In this document: in pieces, positions 19,228-27,649 of the stretch
Position numbering within the stretch: position 1 is the first letter of the stretch
Layout: the number at the start of each line of letters is the position of its first letter
Origin: an uncultured SAR116 cluster alpha proteobacterium
GTDB taxonomy: Bacteria; Pseudomonadota; Alphaproteobacteria; Puniceispirillales; Marisalimonadaceae
NCBI GenBank assembly: GCA_902625215.1
Contig: CACOAO010000014.1
Coordinates: 1-53,695, forward strand
Length of the DNA stretch: 53,695 nt
Direction of reading: 5' to 3'
Notes under the pieces: generated by a model
What the model saw: only the letters and a program-made list of their open reading frames with translations
The model's database searches: none
What the model was told of the DNA's origin: nothing
Program-made: the position numbers and the translations under genes

Positions 19228-20232
19228 TTAAAAGTCTTTTTTATAAAAATTTGGTTTGCCTATTCTTATAATTGAGGCTCCCCAACTTAAACCTCCACCA
19301 ATTGCATGTAAACCTATCAAATCACCATTTAAAATTTTATTAGAAGAAATAGCATCATCCAAGGCTAATGGAATTGATGCCGCAGAAGTATTACCGTGAT
19401 TTTTTAATGTAGAAATGACCTTGCTAGGATCAATCTTCAATCTGTCTGCTACAGCTAGTAATATTCTTTGATTAGCTTGATGAGGAATTAACCAATTAAT
19501 ATCAATAATTTGTTTGTTGCAAGCTTGTAAAGCTTCTTCAAGTGAAGTTGAGAGTTTTTCTACAGCATGTTTAAAAACTTCTTTACCTTCCATTTCAATA
19601 AAACCTATGCTCTGACTGCTTGAAACACCACCGTTCGTTTTTAATAAATCATAAAATTGACCATTTGTATGAATTACATTCGATAAAATACCCCAATCTT
19701 CATATTTTTTTTCAGTATTTTTAAACTTTTGAAGGATTATTGCTCCAGCGCCGTCCCCAAATAGTACAGATGTTGATCTATCTTTCCAATCTAATAACTT
19801 TGACATTGAATCTGCTCCAATAACCAAACAATTTTTATAATTACTATCTGTCATCATGGATTTTGCAACTGACAAAGCAAATATAAAACCTGCACATACA
19901 GCCTGAATATCAAAAGATACTGCATTAATTTGTAATTTTTTTTGTATTAAAGAAGCTGTAGAAGGAAAAGTGTTATCTGGAGTTGTGGTAGCTAATATAA
20001 TTAAATCAATATTATTTTTAGAAATTTTTGCATTTTCTATAGCCCTATTAGCTGCATACAAAGACATGTCAGATGTAGTTTCATTGTAAGATACAAAATG
20101 ACGGTTCTTTATGCCAGATCTTTTAGATATCCATTCATCAGATGTATCAACAAATTTTGAGAGATCTTCATTTGAAAGTTTTTTGGCGGGTAAATAAGAA
20201 CCTACTCCAGTAATTAATATTTTGTACGAAAT
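19228..20232 (-). CDS. fabH: 3-oxoacyl-ACP synthase III with apparent AUU start codon
   Basis: Initiates fatty-acid synthesis by condensing acetyl-CoA with malonyl-ACP. Catalytic Cys113 is in FDIQAVCAGFIFAL, His in WLIPHQANQR and Asn in NHGNTSAASIP. The first ATG in frame (20067) would remove 55 residues that are clearly FabH, including LITGVGSYLPAKK and the CoA-binding DTSDEWISKRSGI. Reading upstream, the frame is open to a TAG near 20266 and contains no ATG, GTG or TTG; a GGAGG at 20240-20244 lies seven bases before an ATT at 20230-20232. I therefore start the gene at that ATT (334 residues). It follows plsX by 26 bases. The enzyme call is firm; the start is inferred. Confidence 0.93.
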   Translation of the reverse strand: MSYKILITGVGSYLPAKKLSNEDLSKFVDTSDEWISKRSGIKNRHFVSYNETTSDMSLYAANRAIENAKISKNNIDLIILATTTPDNTFPSTASLIQKKLQINAVSFDIQAVCAGFIFALSVAKSMMTDSNYKNCLVIGADSMSKLLDWKDRSTSVLFGDGAGAIILQKFKNTEKKYEDWGILSNVIHTNGQFYDLLKTNGGVSSSQSIGFIEMEGKEVFKHAVEKLSTSLEEALQACNKQIIDINWLIPHQANQRILLAVADRLKIDPSKVISTLKNHGNTSAASIPLALDDAISSNKILNGDLIGLHAIGGGLSWGASIIRIGKPNFYKKDF

Positions 20233-20244
20233 TTTTGAACCTCC
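20230..20244 (-). promoter_or_regulatory. Strong Shine-Dalgarno and AUU start of fabH
   Basis: On the minus strand the sequence reads GGAGG-TTCAAAA-ATT, with the ATT opening the FabH frame. No ordinary start codon exists between the upstream in-frame stop and codon 56. AUU starts are known for infC and pcnB in E. coli, where they lower or regulate initiation. Confidence 0.7.
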
Positions 20245-20258
20245 CAGAATTCTCCCTA

Positions 20259-21278
20259 TTATAGGCTATATTCTATTTTATTTATTTTGTTTTTTAAATT
20301 GGATATAAAATTATATCTTACCATATCAACTGCAACCCCAATTGCATTTGCAAAACCAAATGCATCTGTACCGCCATGACTTTTAACAGCTATTCCATTT
20401 AAACCTAAAAATACGGCACCATTATACTTTCTAGGGTCCATTTGAAGCCTAAAATCATTAATAGCCCTTTTAGCAAATAAATAACCAATTTTTGAAAAAA
20501 TAGAGCTTGAAAGTGCTTTTTTTAAATAAGAAGTTACTAGCAAAGCCGTACCTTCAGCAGTTTTTAGAGAAACATTACCACTGAACCCATCTGCAATAAT
20601 AACATCAGCCATACCTTGAGCTATTTTGTCACCCTCTATAAATCCCTTATAATTAATTTGTTTATCTAGACTTATCAATATTTTTGAGGCTTCTTTAATA
20701 TAATCTAAACCCTTTTGTTCTTCTTCTCCAATATTCAAAAGAGAGATTGTAGGATTTTTTATTCCCATTACAATATTAGCAAAAGCCTGCCCCATAAAAG
20801 CAAATTGAACCAAATTTTTTGCATCGCATTCAATGTTAGCTCCTAAATCTAACATACAACTTTCACCCACAATGGTTGGAAAATAAGCAGCAATTGCAGG
20901 TCTTGTGATACCATCCATTGGTCGAAGTAATAACTTTGTCATGGCCATTAGAGCGCCTGTATTGCCAGCAGAAACCAATGCATCTGCTTTGCCTGATTTA
21001 ACAAGTTCTATAGCCATGCCCATAGATGAGTTTTTTCCTTTTCTAACAGCTACGCTCGGCTTTTCGTCAGCTTTAATTATTTCACTAGTGTGTATGACAC
21101 TTGAACCCTCTAATAAGTTATAGGAATTAATTAATGGAATGATTTTATCTTTATTTCCAAAAAATGAAAAAATCAAATTTGGATATCTAATTTTTGATTG
21201 CGCAGCACCCTCAATTATAATATCAGGAGCATAATCACCACCCATTGCATCCAATGATAAATGTATATGCTTTGTCAA
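20259..21278 (-). CDS. plsX: Phosphate acyltransferase PlsX
   Basis: Makes acyl-phosphate from acyl-ACP, the donor for PlsY in phospholipid synthesis. The 339 residues carry the opening LSLDAMGGDYAPD, SSMGMAIELVKSGKADALVSAGNTGALMA and the late GGTDAFGFANAIGVAVDM. It directly precedes fabH, as in most bacteria, and probably shares its transcript. The small DUF177/YceD gene that often lies just before plsX is absent. Firm. Confidence 0.97.
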   Translation of the reverse strand: MTKHIHLSLDAMGGDYAPDIIIEGAAQSKIRYPNLIFSFFGNKDKIIPLINSYNLLEGSSVIHTSEIIKADEKPSVAVRKGKNSSMGMAIELVKSGKADALVSAGNTGALMAMTKLLLRPMDGITRPAIAAYFPTIVGESCMLDLGANIECDAKNLVQFAFMGQAFANIVMGIKNPTISLLNIGEEEQKGLDYIKEASKILISLDKQINYKGFIEGDKIAQGMADVIIADGFSGNVSLKTAEGTALLVTSYLKKALSSSIFSKIGYLFAKRAINDFRLQMDPRKYNGAVFLGLNGIAVKSHGGTDAFGFANAIGVAVDMVRYNFISNLKNKINKIEYSL

Positions 21279-21380
21279 AATAACTCCAAATTCAAATTAA
21301 AAAAACTAAAATTGAAACAGTAAACTATTATCAATAACATATGATTAATGCAAATTAATAAATAATACAAAGCTGCATTA

Positions 21381-21929
21381 CTAGAAATTACTATTAATTT
21401 TTGGAAAATTAAAATCCATTGATGAAAAATATTTAATATCTTTATTATGAAATTCTAAAATACATTTTTTACAGTATTTAACTAATAATTTAGGTTTTTT
21501 ATTATATTCACTAACATTTCTATAGACATTTCTAATTATACTCTTTTCTAGTTTTATATAGTCATTGCTTTCAAAACACTCACAATATGCCTTTTGACGC
21601 CCCATATAAGATTTTATCATATTCTTAATTTTTAAATGTACTCCTGCATCCCCTGCCCCTAACTCTCTTAAACTTAAATCTAAATCTAAAAAAATCTTGT
21701 CAAATAAGACTTGTGACAATTTAACGCCTTTTTCACCAGACCTAGATAGGGAAAATGTTAATATAATTGAAAACAATACTAAAAGGTCAAACCTACCATC
21801 TAAGGTATCTGGCACTTTAAGTTTTGTATAAAAAACTTTATTTCTAGATACATTTACAATTTTTTGATAAATTAAATCTATCAGATTTCTTTCTTGGTGC
21901 TTGGTTATAAAATAAGAATTAAAAAACAT
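21381..21929 (-). CDS. Ubiquinol-cytochrome c chaperone (CBP3/UQCC1 family)
   Basis: Member of the Ubiq_cyt_C_chap family (PF03981), related to mitochondrial Cbp3, which helps assemble cytochrome b of the bc1 complex. Recognised from VPDTLDGRFDLLVLFSIIL, FDKIFLDLDLSLRELGAGDAGVHLKIKNM and MGRQKAYCECF. The start is taken as the ATG at 21929 (182 residues); a TTG at 21944 is an alternative. It lies upstream of plsX on the same strand and is divergent from bamE, the usual alphaproteobacterial neighbourhood. It implies a bc1-type ubiquinol oxidase elsewhere in the genome. Good confidence by motif and context. Confidence 0.85.
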   Translation of the reverse strand: MFFNSYFITKHQERNLIDLIYQKIVNVSRNKVFYTKLKVPDTLDGRFDLLVLFSIILTFSLSRSGEKGVKLSQVLFDKIFLDLDLSLRELGAGDAGVHLKIKNMIKSYMGRQKAYCECFESNDYIKLEKSIIRNVYRNVSEYNKKPKLLVKYCKKCILEFHNKDIKYFSSMDFNFPKINSNF

Positions 21930-22003
21930 TTTTGAATAATCCAATAAAATAAAAATTTAATATTGTGATTACATACATAAAAAAAACTAAATTGGGAATA
22001 TAT

Positions 22004-22435
22004 ATGTTTTATTTAAAATTATTTATTGTTATTTTATCATTTATTTTAAATTCGTGCTCACAAACATCTCAAAATAACGGTTTATCTGAAAAAAAAATAG
22101 AAAAAATTAATATTGAAATTGGTAAAACAACAAAAAAACATTTAATAAAGCAGTATGGACCTCCAACTTTTGAAAATATATTTAATGATAATATAATATA
22201 TTATGTTTCACATAAGACTAGTTATAAGACTTTTAATAAACGTGAAACTAATAAGTTATTGGTAATTGAAATTACCTTAAATAATAGTGACATTGTTACA
22301 AAATATAAACAATATTCTAAAAAAGATATTCAAGATGTAAATATCTCAGAAGATGAAGATGAACATGATATAGACTTCACATTATTATGGAAAGATTTAA
22401 TAAGAGCATTAAGAAGAACAAATGTTGAAGATTAG
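22004..22435 (+). CDS. bamE: BamE (SmpA/OmlA) outer-membrane assembly lipoprotein
   Basis: Small lipoprotein of the BAM complex that inserts beta-barrel proteins in the outer membrane. The open frame begins at a GTG (21965), but the ATG at 22004 has a GGGA Shine-Dalgarno and gives a clean signal peptide ending in the lipobox ILNSC (Cys18). The fold is recognised from IGKTTKKHLIKQYGPPTF, IIYYVSHKTSYKTF and the final strand VIEITLNNSDIVTKYKQYS. The tail is acidic. It is divergent from the CBP3-like gene, as in relatives, and its TAG stop overlaps the thiL stop by four bases. Confidence 0.87.
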   Translation: MFYLKLFIVILSFILNSCSQTSQNNGLSEKKIEKINIEIGKTTKKHLIKQYGPPTFENIFNDNIIYYVSHKTSYKTFNKRETNKLLVIEITLNNSDIVTKYKQYSKKDIQDVNISEDEDEHDIDFTLLWKDLIRALRRTNVED

Positions 22436-23367
22436 AAATGCAAATATGATTCTTTTGGTTTAGTTAAGTTGTTTTTAAAATAAAGGAAATCTTTTTTTAA
22501 TTCTTTAAAAACACCTATTTTAGTCAATTTCAAATTAATTTTAGATGAAAGTTTTTTTAAAAATTTTTCATGCACAGGATCACAAGAAAACAACAATTCA
22601 TAATCGTCACCGCCATATAAAGCAGAATTTAAAATCTGTTTTTTATCAATTTTATTTAAATTTGGCACAGGTATTTTAGAAAGATTTAATTCAACAGATA
22701 ATTTTGAATTTCTTGCTAAATGTGTTGAATCTTGAATTAATCCATCTGAAATATCAATCATTGAATTCGCAATATTTTTAAGTGAAACACCTAATTCAAT
22801 TCTTGGTATTGGAAGTAAATATTTATTTTTCGCCTCTTTGAATTCTCTAAGACTTGAATTGATGTTATCTAGGCCAATTTTAGACAAACCTAAAATTCCT
22901 GAAACATATAACCAGTCACCTATTTGGGCTCCATCTCTTGGAATTGATTTGCCACGAGAAGTATTTCCGAAAATTGTTATAGTGATATTAATGTGTTTTA
23001 TGGATGATGTTAAATCTCCACCAATTAACTTAATATCAAAAATTTTCTGATCGTCTTGAAGACCTTTAGCAAATTTAGGGATAAATTGTTGCGCTTTATC
23101 TTTAGGTATGCTTAATGATAGATTATAAAAAATAGGTTTAGCACCCATAGCAGCCATATCAGAAAGATTAACTCTTAAACTTTTTTTGGCAATATCGACA
23201 GGATCTTCATCCCCAAAAAAATGTACACCTTCTGCTAAAGTGTCAGTACTAATAATTAAATCAAGAGATGAATTTTGATTAAATATTGCAGCATCATTTT
23301 TTAAATTTCCTGCAAATTCATTTGTTAACGGTTTAAAATATTTATCGATATAGTCAAATTCATTCAT
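22432..23367 (-). CDS. thiL: Thiamine-monophosphate kinase
   Basis: Phosphorylates thiamine monophosphate to the active cofactor thiamine diphosphate, needed by PdhA/B in this window. The 311 residues show LIISTDTLAEGVHF, VNLSDMAAMGAKP, GLQDDQ, LIGGDLT, MIDISDGLIQDSTHLA and YGGDDYELLFSC, the standard ThiL metal- and ATP-binding motifs. It is the last gene of the nrdR-ribDE-ribBX-ribH-nusB-thiL run, seven bases after nusB. Firm. Confidence 0.96.
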   Translation of the reverse strand: MNEFDYIDKYFKPLTNEFAGNLKNDAAIFNQNSSLDLIISTDTLAEGVHFFGDEDPVDIAKKSLRVNLSDMAAMGAKPIFYNLSLSIPKDKAQQFIPKFAKGLQDDQKIFDIKLIGGDLTSSIKHINITITIFGNTSRGKSIPRDGAQIGDWLYVSGILGLSKIGLDNINSSLREFKEAKNKYLLPIPRIELGVSLKNIANSMIDISDGLIQDSTHLARNSKLSVELNLSKIPVPNLNKIDKKQILNSALYGGDDYELLFSCDPVHEKFLKKLSSKINLKLTKIGVFKELKKDFLYFKNNLTKPKESYLHF

Positions 23368-23374
23368 TTTAATT

Positions 23375-23848
23375 TTATTTAATTTCTTTTGAAATATTTT
23401 CTAATATACCATTAGCAAAATCTGGGTTTCCACCAAAAACTTCTATTATACTAATATATTCATTAATTATAGTTATTTTTTTAAATTTTCTATCAAACAA
23501 CAATTCATAAATCGCTGATCTTAATACTGACTTTTCCGTTATACTTAATCGGTTAATTGTCCATGATACTGAAAGATTATTCGAAATTATTTTGTCAATT
23601 TTTAAAACATTCTTATCAACACCATATACAATATTATGAAACAGCTCATAATCTAGTTTTTTCAAACCTAATTGACACAAGATCGAAGGTAAATAATTGT
23701 TACAATAAGAATTGATTACCGTATCAATTTCATAATTTAATAGACAAATATTATATAATACTTGAATAGAGCATATTCTAGAAGCAGTTTTTTTTCTTAT
23801 TGAAATGTGCCTTACATTTTCATTAATTTTATCTTTTGTATCATTCAT
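23375..23848 (-). CDS. nusB: Transcription antitermination factor NusB
   Basis: All-helical RNA-binding protein of rRNA antitermination complexes, working with NusE (S10). The 157 residues include the conserved opening RICSIQVLYNI, LDYELFHNIVYGV, WTINRLSITEKSVLRSAIYELLF and the ending INEYISIIEVFGGNPDFANGIL. An N-terminal basic arm precedes the domain, as in many alphaproteobacteria. Its start overlaps ribH by eight bases, and the ribH-nusB-thiL order is classical. Firm. Confidence 0.93.
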   Translation of the reverse strand: MNDTKDKINENVRHISIRKKTASRICSIQVLYNICLLNYEIDTVINSYCNNYLPSILCQLGLKKLDYELFHNIVYGVDKNVLKIDKIISNNLSVSWTINRLSITEKSVLRSAIYELLFDRKFKKITIINEYISIIEVFGGNPDFANGILENISKEIK

Positions 23849-24290
23849 ACTTAATACTGTTTCTAATATCTATAAGAGATAAACAGGCTATCACTGCGCC
23901 TGCTCCTTTATTTAATAAGTTTGGATCAGATCTTGTAATAGCTTGATCTTTATTAGAAACAGTTAAAATTCCGTTGCCAATTGGTATTGAATAATTAATT
24001 GACAAATATGTTAAAGCTCTTGAAGACTCATTTGCAACTATTTCAAAATGATATGTCTCACCTCTTATAATACACCCTAAAGCTACAAAACCGTCAAATA
24101 ATTGTTTATTTTGAGATTTATCTGAAATTAATTTAATTGCAGGAGCAATTTCCAAAGCACCTGGAACATTTAAAATTTCATAGTCTATAGCTTTAGATTT
24201 CAGTAAATCTGAAGCTCCTATAATTAAATTATCAGTAATGTCTTTATAATAAGGTGAACACACTAATAAAATTTTTTTTTTATAAGTCAT
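23841..24290 (-). CDS. ribH: 6,7-dimethyl-8-ribityllumazine synthase
   Basis: Penultimate riboflavin step, joining the DHBP-derived four-carbon unit to the ribitylamino-uracil. The 149 residues show VCSPYYKDITDNLI, YEILNVPGALEIAPA, ALGCIIRGETYHFEIVANES (catalytic His in HFE) and SIPIGNGILTVSNKDQAI. It lies between ribBX and nusB and overlaps nusB. Flavin supply matters here because Nqr, coxM, lpd and NtrB-independent flavoproteins are all encoded nearby. Firm. Confidence 0.97.
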   Translation of the reverse strand: MTYKKKILLVCSPYYKDITDNLIIGASDLLKSKAIDYEILNVPGALEIAPAIKLISDKSQNKQLFDGFVALGCIIRGETYHFEIVANESSRALTYLSINYSIPIGNGILTVSNKDQAITRSDPNLLNKGAGAVIACLSLIDIRNSIKYE

Positions 24291-24294
24291 AAAT

Positions 24295-25392
24295 TTAACC
24301 TAAATTTTTCCAGTTTCTTATTGTCAAATCAAACCCTTCCAAACCAATTGCACTAGCTTTTTTATTAGATAAGATAGTCATGTACTTAACACCTAAATCT
24401 GATAATATTTGTGCTCCAACTCCATATTCTCTAATATTTATTTGTTTTTTTTGCACTGAATTAAAGGATCTTGAAATTTTTTTAGAAATAGATTCTGGTG
24501 ATAAATCTCTTATTAAAATAATTATACCAGTGCCTTTCTTAGCTATTGTTTCCATAGCAATTGATAATTCCGAACCATTCCTGTCCGTTGTTTGATTACC
24601 TAATACATCTGACAATAAATCAAGAGCATGCACTCTAACTAAAATGGTATCTTTTTTATTAATTATTCCTTTTATTAAAGCAATATGTTCTGATTGATCA
24701 ATTATATTTTTATAAATTATGATCCTCCATGCACCGCCAAACTTACTATCAAGAATTGATTCAGAAACTCTTTTTATGTACAACTCATGTTTTCTTCTAA
24801 ACGAAATTAAATCTGAAATAGAACCTATCTTAATATTATGTTTGTTCGCAAAATTTATTAAATCAGGCAATCTTGCCATCTCCCCATTATCTTTCATAAT
24901 TTCACAAATTACTCCGGAAGGATTTGCATTGGCAAGTTTAGCTATATCTACAACTGCTTCTGTATGACCCGCTCTAATTAGAGTTCCACCATCTTTAGCA
25001 ATCAATGGAAAAACGTGTCCCGGTGTTGTAATTTCATTTTGAGATGCATTAGGATTAATAGCTGTTTTTATTGTTAGCGATCTATCTGCAGCAGAAATAC
25101 CAGTAGTGACACCTACGGATGCTTCGATTGATACTGTAAATGCAGTTTCGAACCTACCTTCATTTCTTCTTTGCATTAATGACAAACCTAATTTTTCAGA
25201 ATGCGACCGTGTCAAAGATAAGCATATAAGACCCCTTCCATGTTTTGCCATAAAGTTTATTACTTCAGGTGAAGCAAATTCTCCTAAAACACATAAATCA
25301 CCCTCATTTTCTCTATTTTCATCATCGACTAGTATAAAAATTTTGCCATTAGCAGCATCTTTTATTACGTCTTCAATATTAGATAAACCCAT
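24295..25392 (-). CDS. ribB: RibBX: DHBP synthase fused to an inactive GTP cyclohydrolase II-like domain
   Basis: The N-terminal half (1-200) is 3,4-dihydroxy-2-butanone 4-phosphate synthase with all main motifs: VDDENRENEGDLCV, RGLICLSLT, TTGISAADRSLTIK, PGHVFPL and GGTLIRAGHTEA. The C-terminal half (about 205-365) aligns with GTP cyclohydrolase II, but the three zinc cysteines are missing (DVLGNQTTDRNGSEL where active RibA has CxxxxxxxxxxCxC) and the RQEGRGIGL loop reads RDLSPESIS. Such proteins are known as RibBX and do not open GTP, so a separate RibA must exist elsewhere. The C-terminal IREYGVGAQILSDLGVKYM keeps the fold signature. Position between ribE and ribH agrees. Confidence 0.93.
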   Translation of the reverse strand: MGLSNIEDVIKDAANGKIFILVDDENRENEGDLCVLGEFASPEVINFMAKHGRGLICLSLTRSHSEKLGLSLMQRRNEGRFETAFTVSIEASVGVTTGISAADRSLTIKTAINPNASQNEITTPGHVFPLIAKDGGTLIRAGHTEAVVDIAKLANANPSGVICEIMKDNGEMARLPDLINFANKHNIKIGSISDLISFRRKHELYIKRVSESILDSKFGGAWRIIIYKNIIDQSEHIALIKGIINKKDTILVRVHALDLLSDVLGNQTTDRNGSELSIAMETIAKKGTGIIILIRDLSPESISKKISRSFNSVQKKQINIREYGVGAQILSDLGVKYMTILSNKKASAIGLEGFDLTIRNWKNLG

Positions 25393-25441
25393 TACAACTC
25401 CAAGAAAAATTCGGCTACTTACGACATATTAACATAGTTAT

Positions 25442-26050
25442 TTATTTTGCATTAAGACTTTCCAAATATCTTGCTAAAATGTCAATTTCAATATTTACAA
25501 GCGTTCCAATTTTATAATTTTTAAAACTAGTGTGTAACCAAGTATAAGGAACAATATTAACAGTAAAATAATTATTATTAACTTCATTTACAGTTAAAGA
25601 CACTCCATCAATGGATACTGAACCTTTAGATGCAAAATATTTCAAAAAATTTTTATTTATATTTAATGTAATTTTATATGAACCATTTATCTTTTCAAGA
25701 TTCCCAATTCTAGCCGTAGTATCAACGTGTCCATAAACAAAATGACCACCTATTTCGTCTCCAACTTTAAGTGACTTTTCAAGATTTATTAAAGTTCCAG
25801 CATTCCAAGAAGAAAAATTAGTTTTTTCCCAGGTTTCATCACTAACATCAAAAAACAACGTATTATTAAATGTCTTTTTCAAAGTTAAACAAATTCCTGA
25901 ACATGATATAGAAGCTCCGATTGGTATCGTATTAATGTTAAAATTATTATTCATATTATGAGTTTCTAATACATCGACCAATAACTCCCAATCGTTAGGG
26001 TGTGAAATTTCTTTTACTTCTCCTATGTGACTTACTATACCTGTAAACAT
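25442..26050 (-). CDS. ribE: Riboflavin synthase alpha chain
   Basis: Final riboflavin step, dismutating two lumazine molecules. The 202 residues are built of two repeated lumazine-binding domains: MFTGIVSHIGEVKE with GASISCSGICLTL and DVSDETWEKTNF in the first, and GHFVYGHVDT, GSVSIDGVSLTVNEV and NIVPYTWLHTSFKNYKIG in the second. It lies nine bases downstream of ribD and about 50 bases upstream of ribBX. Firm. Confidence 0.97.
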   Translation of the reverse strand: MFTGIVSHIGEVKEISHPNDWELLVDVLETHNMNNNFNINTIPIGASISCSGICLTLKKTFNNTLFFDVSDETWEKTNFSSWNAGTLINLEKSLKVGDEIGGHFVYGHVDTTARIGNLEKINGSYKITLNINKNFLKYFASKGSVSIDGVSLTVNEVNNNYFTVNIVPYTWLHTSFKNYKIGTLVNIEIDILARYLESLNAK

Positions 26051-26059
26051 TCAATTTCC

Positions 26060-27163
26060 TTATTTGGAAAGATTTCTAATCTCAATAATGTCATCTTGAA
26101 ACGATCTTAAATAAGATATTTTATAATTTGATAACTCATTAATTTCTGTAAAGTTTAGACTATTTACAAAAGAAAAACCATCATTGCCAATAATATTTCC
26201 TGAACGAAATATTACTATTTCATCTACTAATTTTAAAGATAACAATAAAGTATTTAAAATAGAACCTGTTTCAATTAATAAATTATTTATACCTTTATTA
26301 GCTAAATCATTAAAAATGAATTTAAAAAAATTTTCATCAGTGAGATTTTTATCAACTGTAATTTTTTTTACAAATTCATTTTCAATTAAATGACGTGACA
26401 TTTCAGAGACAGAATAAAGAAATATATCATTTTTATTTGGCGAATTATATATATTATATTCTGAGGATACTTTTAAATATCTATCTAAAATTATTTTAGT
26501 AGGACTCCTCTTTTCTAATCCGTTTAATCTACAATCCATTCTTGGATTATCATTTAAAATAGTAGAGCTTGAAGTCAATATAGCGTCATATTGTGATCTT
26601 AAAAAATGCCCATATGATCGACTCATTTTATTAGTTATCCATTTAGATTTCTTATTTTTTAGAGCAATTTTTCCATCTAATGAACAAGCAATTTTCAAAG
26701 AAACATAAGGTCTTTTTTTTAAAACTCTAGAAAAAAATCCTTTGTATAATTTTGATGCTTTATCATTCATAAAATTTTCGTAAACTTTAATTCCTCTTTT
26801 TTTAAGATATTTAATGCCTTTATTGTTTGTTCGTGGATCAGGATCGATACAACTAACAAAAACTTCTTTAATACCAGATTTATGTATTTGTTCGGCACAA
26901 GACAAACCTTTATTATTTTTATGGGCACATGGTTCAAGCGTTACATACATTGTAGATCCAATTAATTTTTTTTTTTCAAGAACATTCCTAATTGCTTCCT
27001 CTTCAGCGTGAGGTCTTCCAGAAAAACCCGTTCTGCCATAAGATAGTAAGATATTATTTTTGATAATTACACAACCCACTGGAGGATTTTTCCCAGTTGC
27101 ACCCTTTGACCTTAATCCCTGAAGAATTGCAAAACTCATCCATTTATTATGATTTACTAACAT
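26060..27163 (-). CDS. ribD: Bifunctional riboflavin deaminase/reductase RibD
   Basis: Carries out deamination and then side-chain reduction of the pyrimidine intermediate. The N-terminal deaminase (1-145) has the zinc site HAEEEAIRN and TLEPCAHKNNKGLSCAEQI. The C-terminal reductase (about 150-367) has RPYVSLKIACSLDGKIAL, the NADPH/substrate region SQYDAILTSSSTILNDNPRM and IDRYLKVSSEYNIY. At 367 residues it is full length. It opens the rib cluster after nrdR, the common nrdR-ribD order of proteobacteria. Firm. Confidence 0.97.
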   Translation of the reverse strand: MLVNHNKWMSFAILQGLRSKGATGKNPPVGCVIIKNNILLSYGRTGFSGRPHAEEEAIRNVLEKKKLIGSTMYVTLEPCAHKNNKGLSCAEQIHKSGIKEVFVSCIDPDPRTNNKGIKYLKKRGIKVYENFMNDKASKLYKGFFSRVLKKRPYVSLKIACSLDGKIALKNKKSKWITNKMSRSYGHFLRSQYDAILTSSSTILNDNPRMDCRLNGLEKRSPTKIILDRYLKVSSEYNIYNSPNKNDIFLYSVSEMSRHLIENEFVKKITVDKNLTDENFFKFIFNDLANKGINNLLIETGSILNTLLLSLKLVDEIVIFRSGNIIGNDGFSFVNSLNFTEINELSNYKISYLRSFQDDIIEIRNLSK

Positions 27164-27180
27164 TTAAAAACTATATAAAA

Positions 27181-27633
27181 TTAATCATTGATTTCTTGTT
27201 CTACAAATTTACCAAAGTCTCCAGCTTCTCTAAAATCTCTATATACTGATGCATATCGTATATAAGCTACATTATCAATTTCAGCTAAAGCATTCATTAC
27301 TAATTTACCAATAAGTTTTGATTGAACGTCATTTTCTCCATACGATTCAAGTTGTCTTACAATACCATTGACAGCACGCTCAATTGCGTCTTCTTCAGTT
27401 TGTCGTTTCCGTAGTGCCATCAGCATTGATTTTAATAATTTATCTCTATCAAAAGGAATTTTCTTTCCATTCCTTTTTATAACTGTTAATTCTCTTAATT
27501 GAATTCTTTCAAATGTTGTAAATCTCGAGCCACAACTACTGCACAATCTTCTTCTTCTAATTGAACCACCATCATCGCTTGCCCTTGAGTCTTTTACTTG
27601 CGTATCATCTTTTCCACAAAAAGGACATCTCAT
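27181..27633 (-). CDS. nrdR: Ribonucleotide reductase repressor NrdR
   Basis: Zinc-ribbon and ATP-cone repressor controlling ribonucleotide reductase genes in response to dATP/ATP. The 150 residues contain the zinc ribbon [17 protein letters not shown] with [17 protein letters not shown], then the ATP-cone [20 protein letters not shown] and [17 protein letters not shown]. It lies between glyA and ribD, as is usual. I did not find a convincing NrdR box in the window. Firm. Confidence 0.97.
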   Translation of the reverse strand: MRCPFCGKDDTQVKDSRASDDGGSIRRRRLCSSCGSRFTTFERIQLRELTVIKRNGKKIPFDRDKLLKSMLMALRKRQTEEDAIERAVNGIVRQLESYGENDVQSKLIGKLVMNALAEIDNVAYIRYASVYRDFREAGDFGKFVEQEIND

Positions 27634-27649
27634 AACAATCTCCTAAAAA

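Noticed and set aside
19228-20067. fabH as an N-terminally truncated gene starting at the ATG at 20067
   Set aside because: The 55 upstream codons encode conserved FabH sequence including the CoA-binding region and are preceded by a strong Shine-Dalgarno; a noncanonical start explains the data better.
24295-25392. Fully bifunctional RibBA
   Set aside because: The zinc cysteines and the catalytic loop of GTP cyclohydrolase II are absent.
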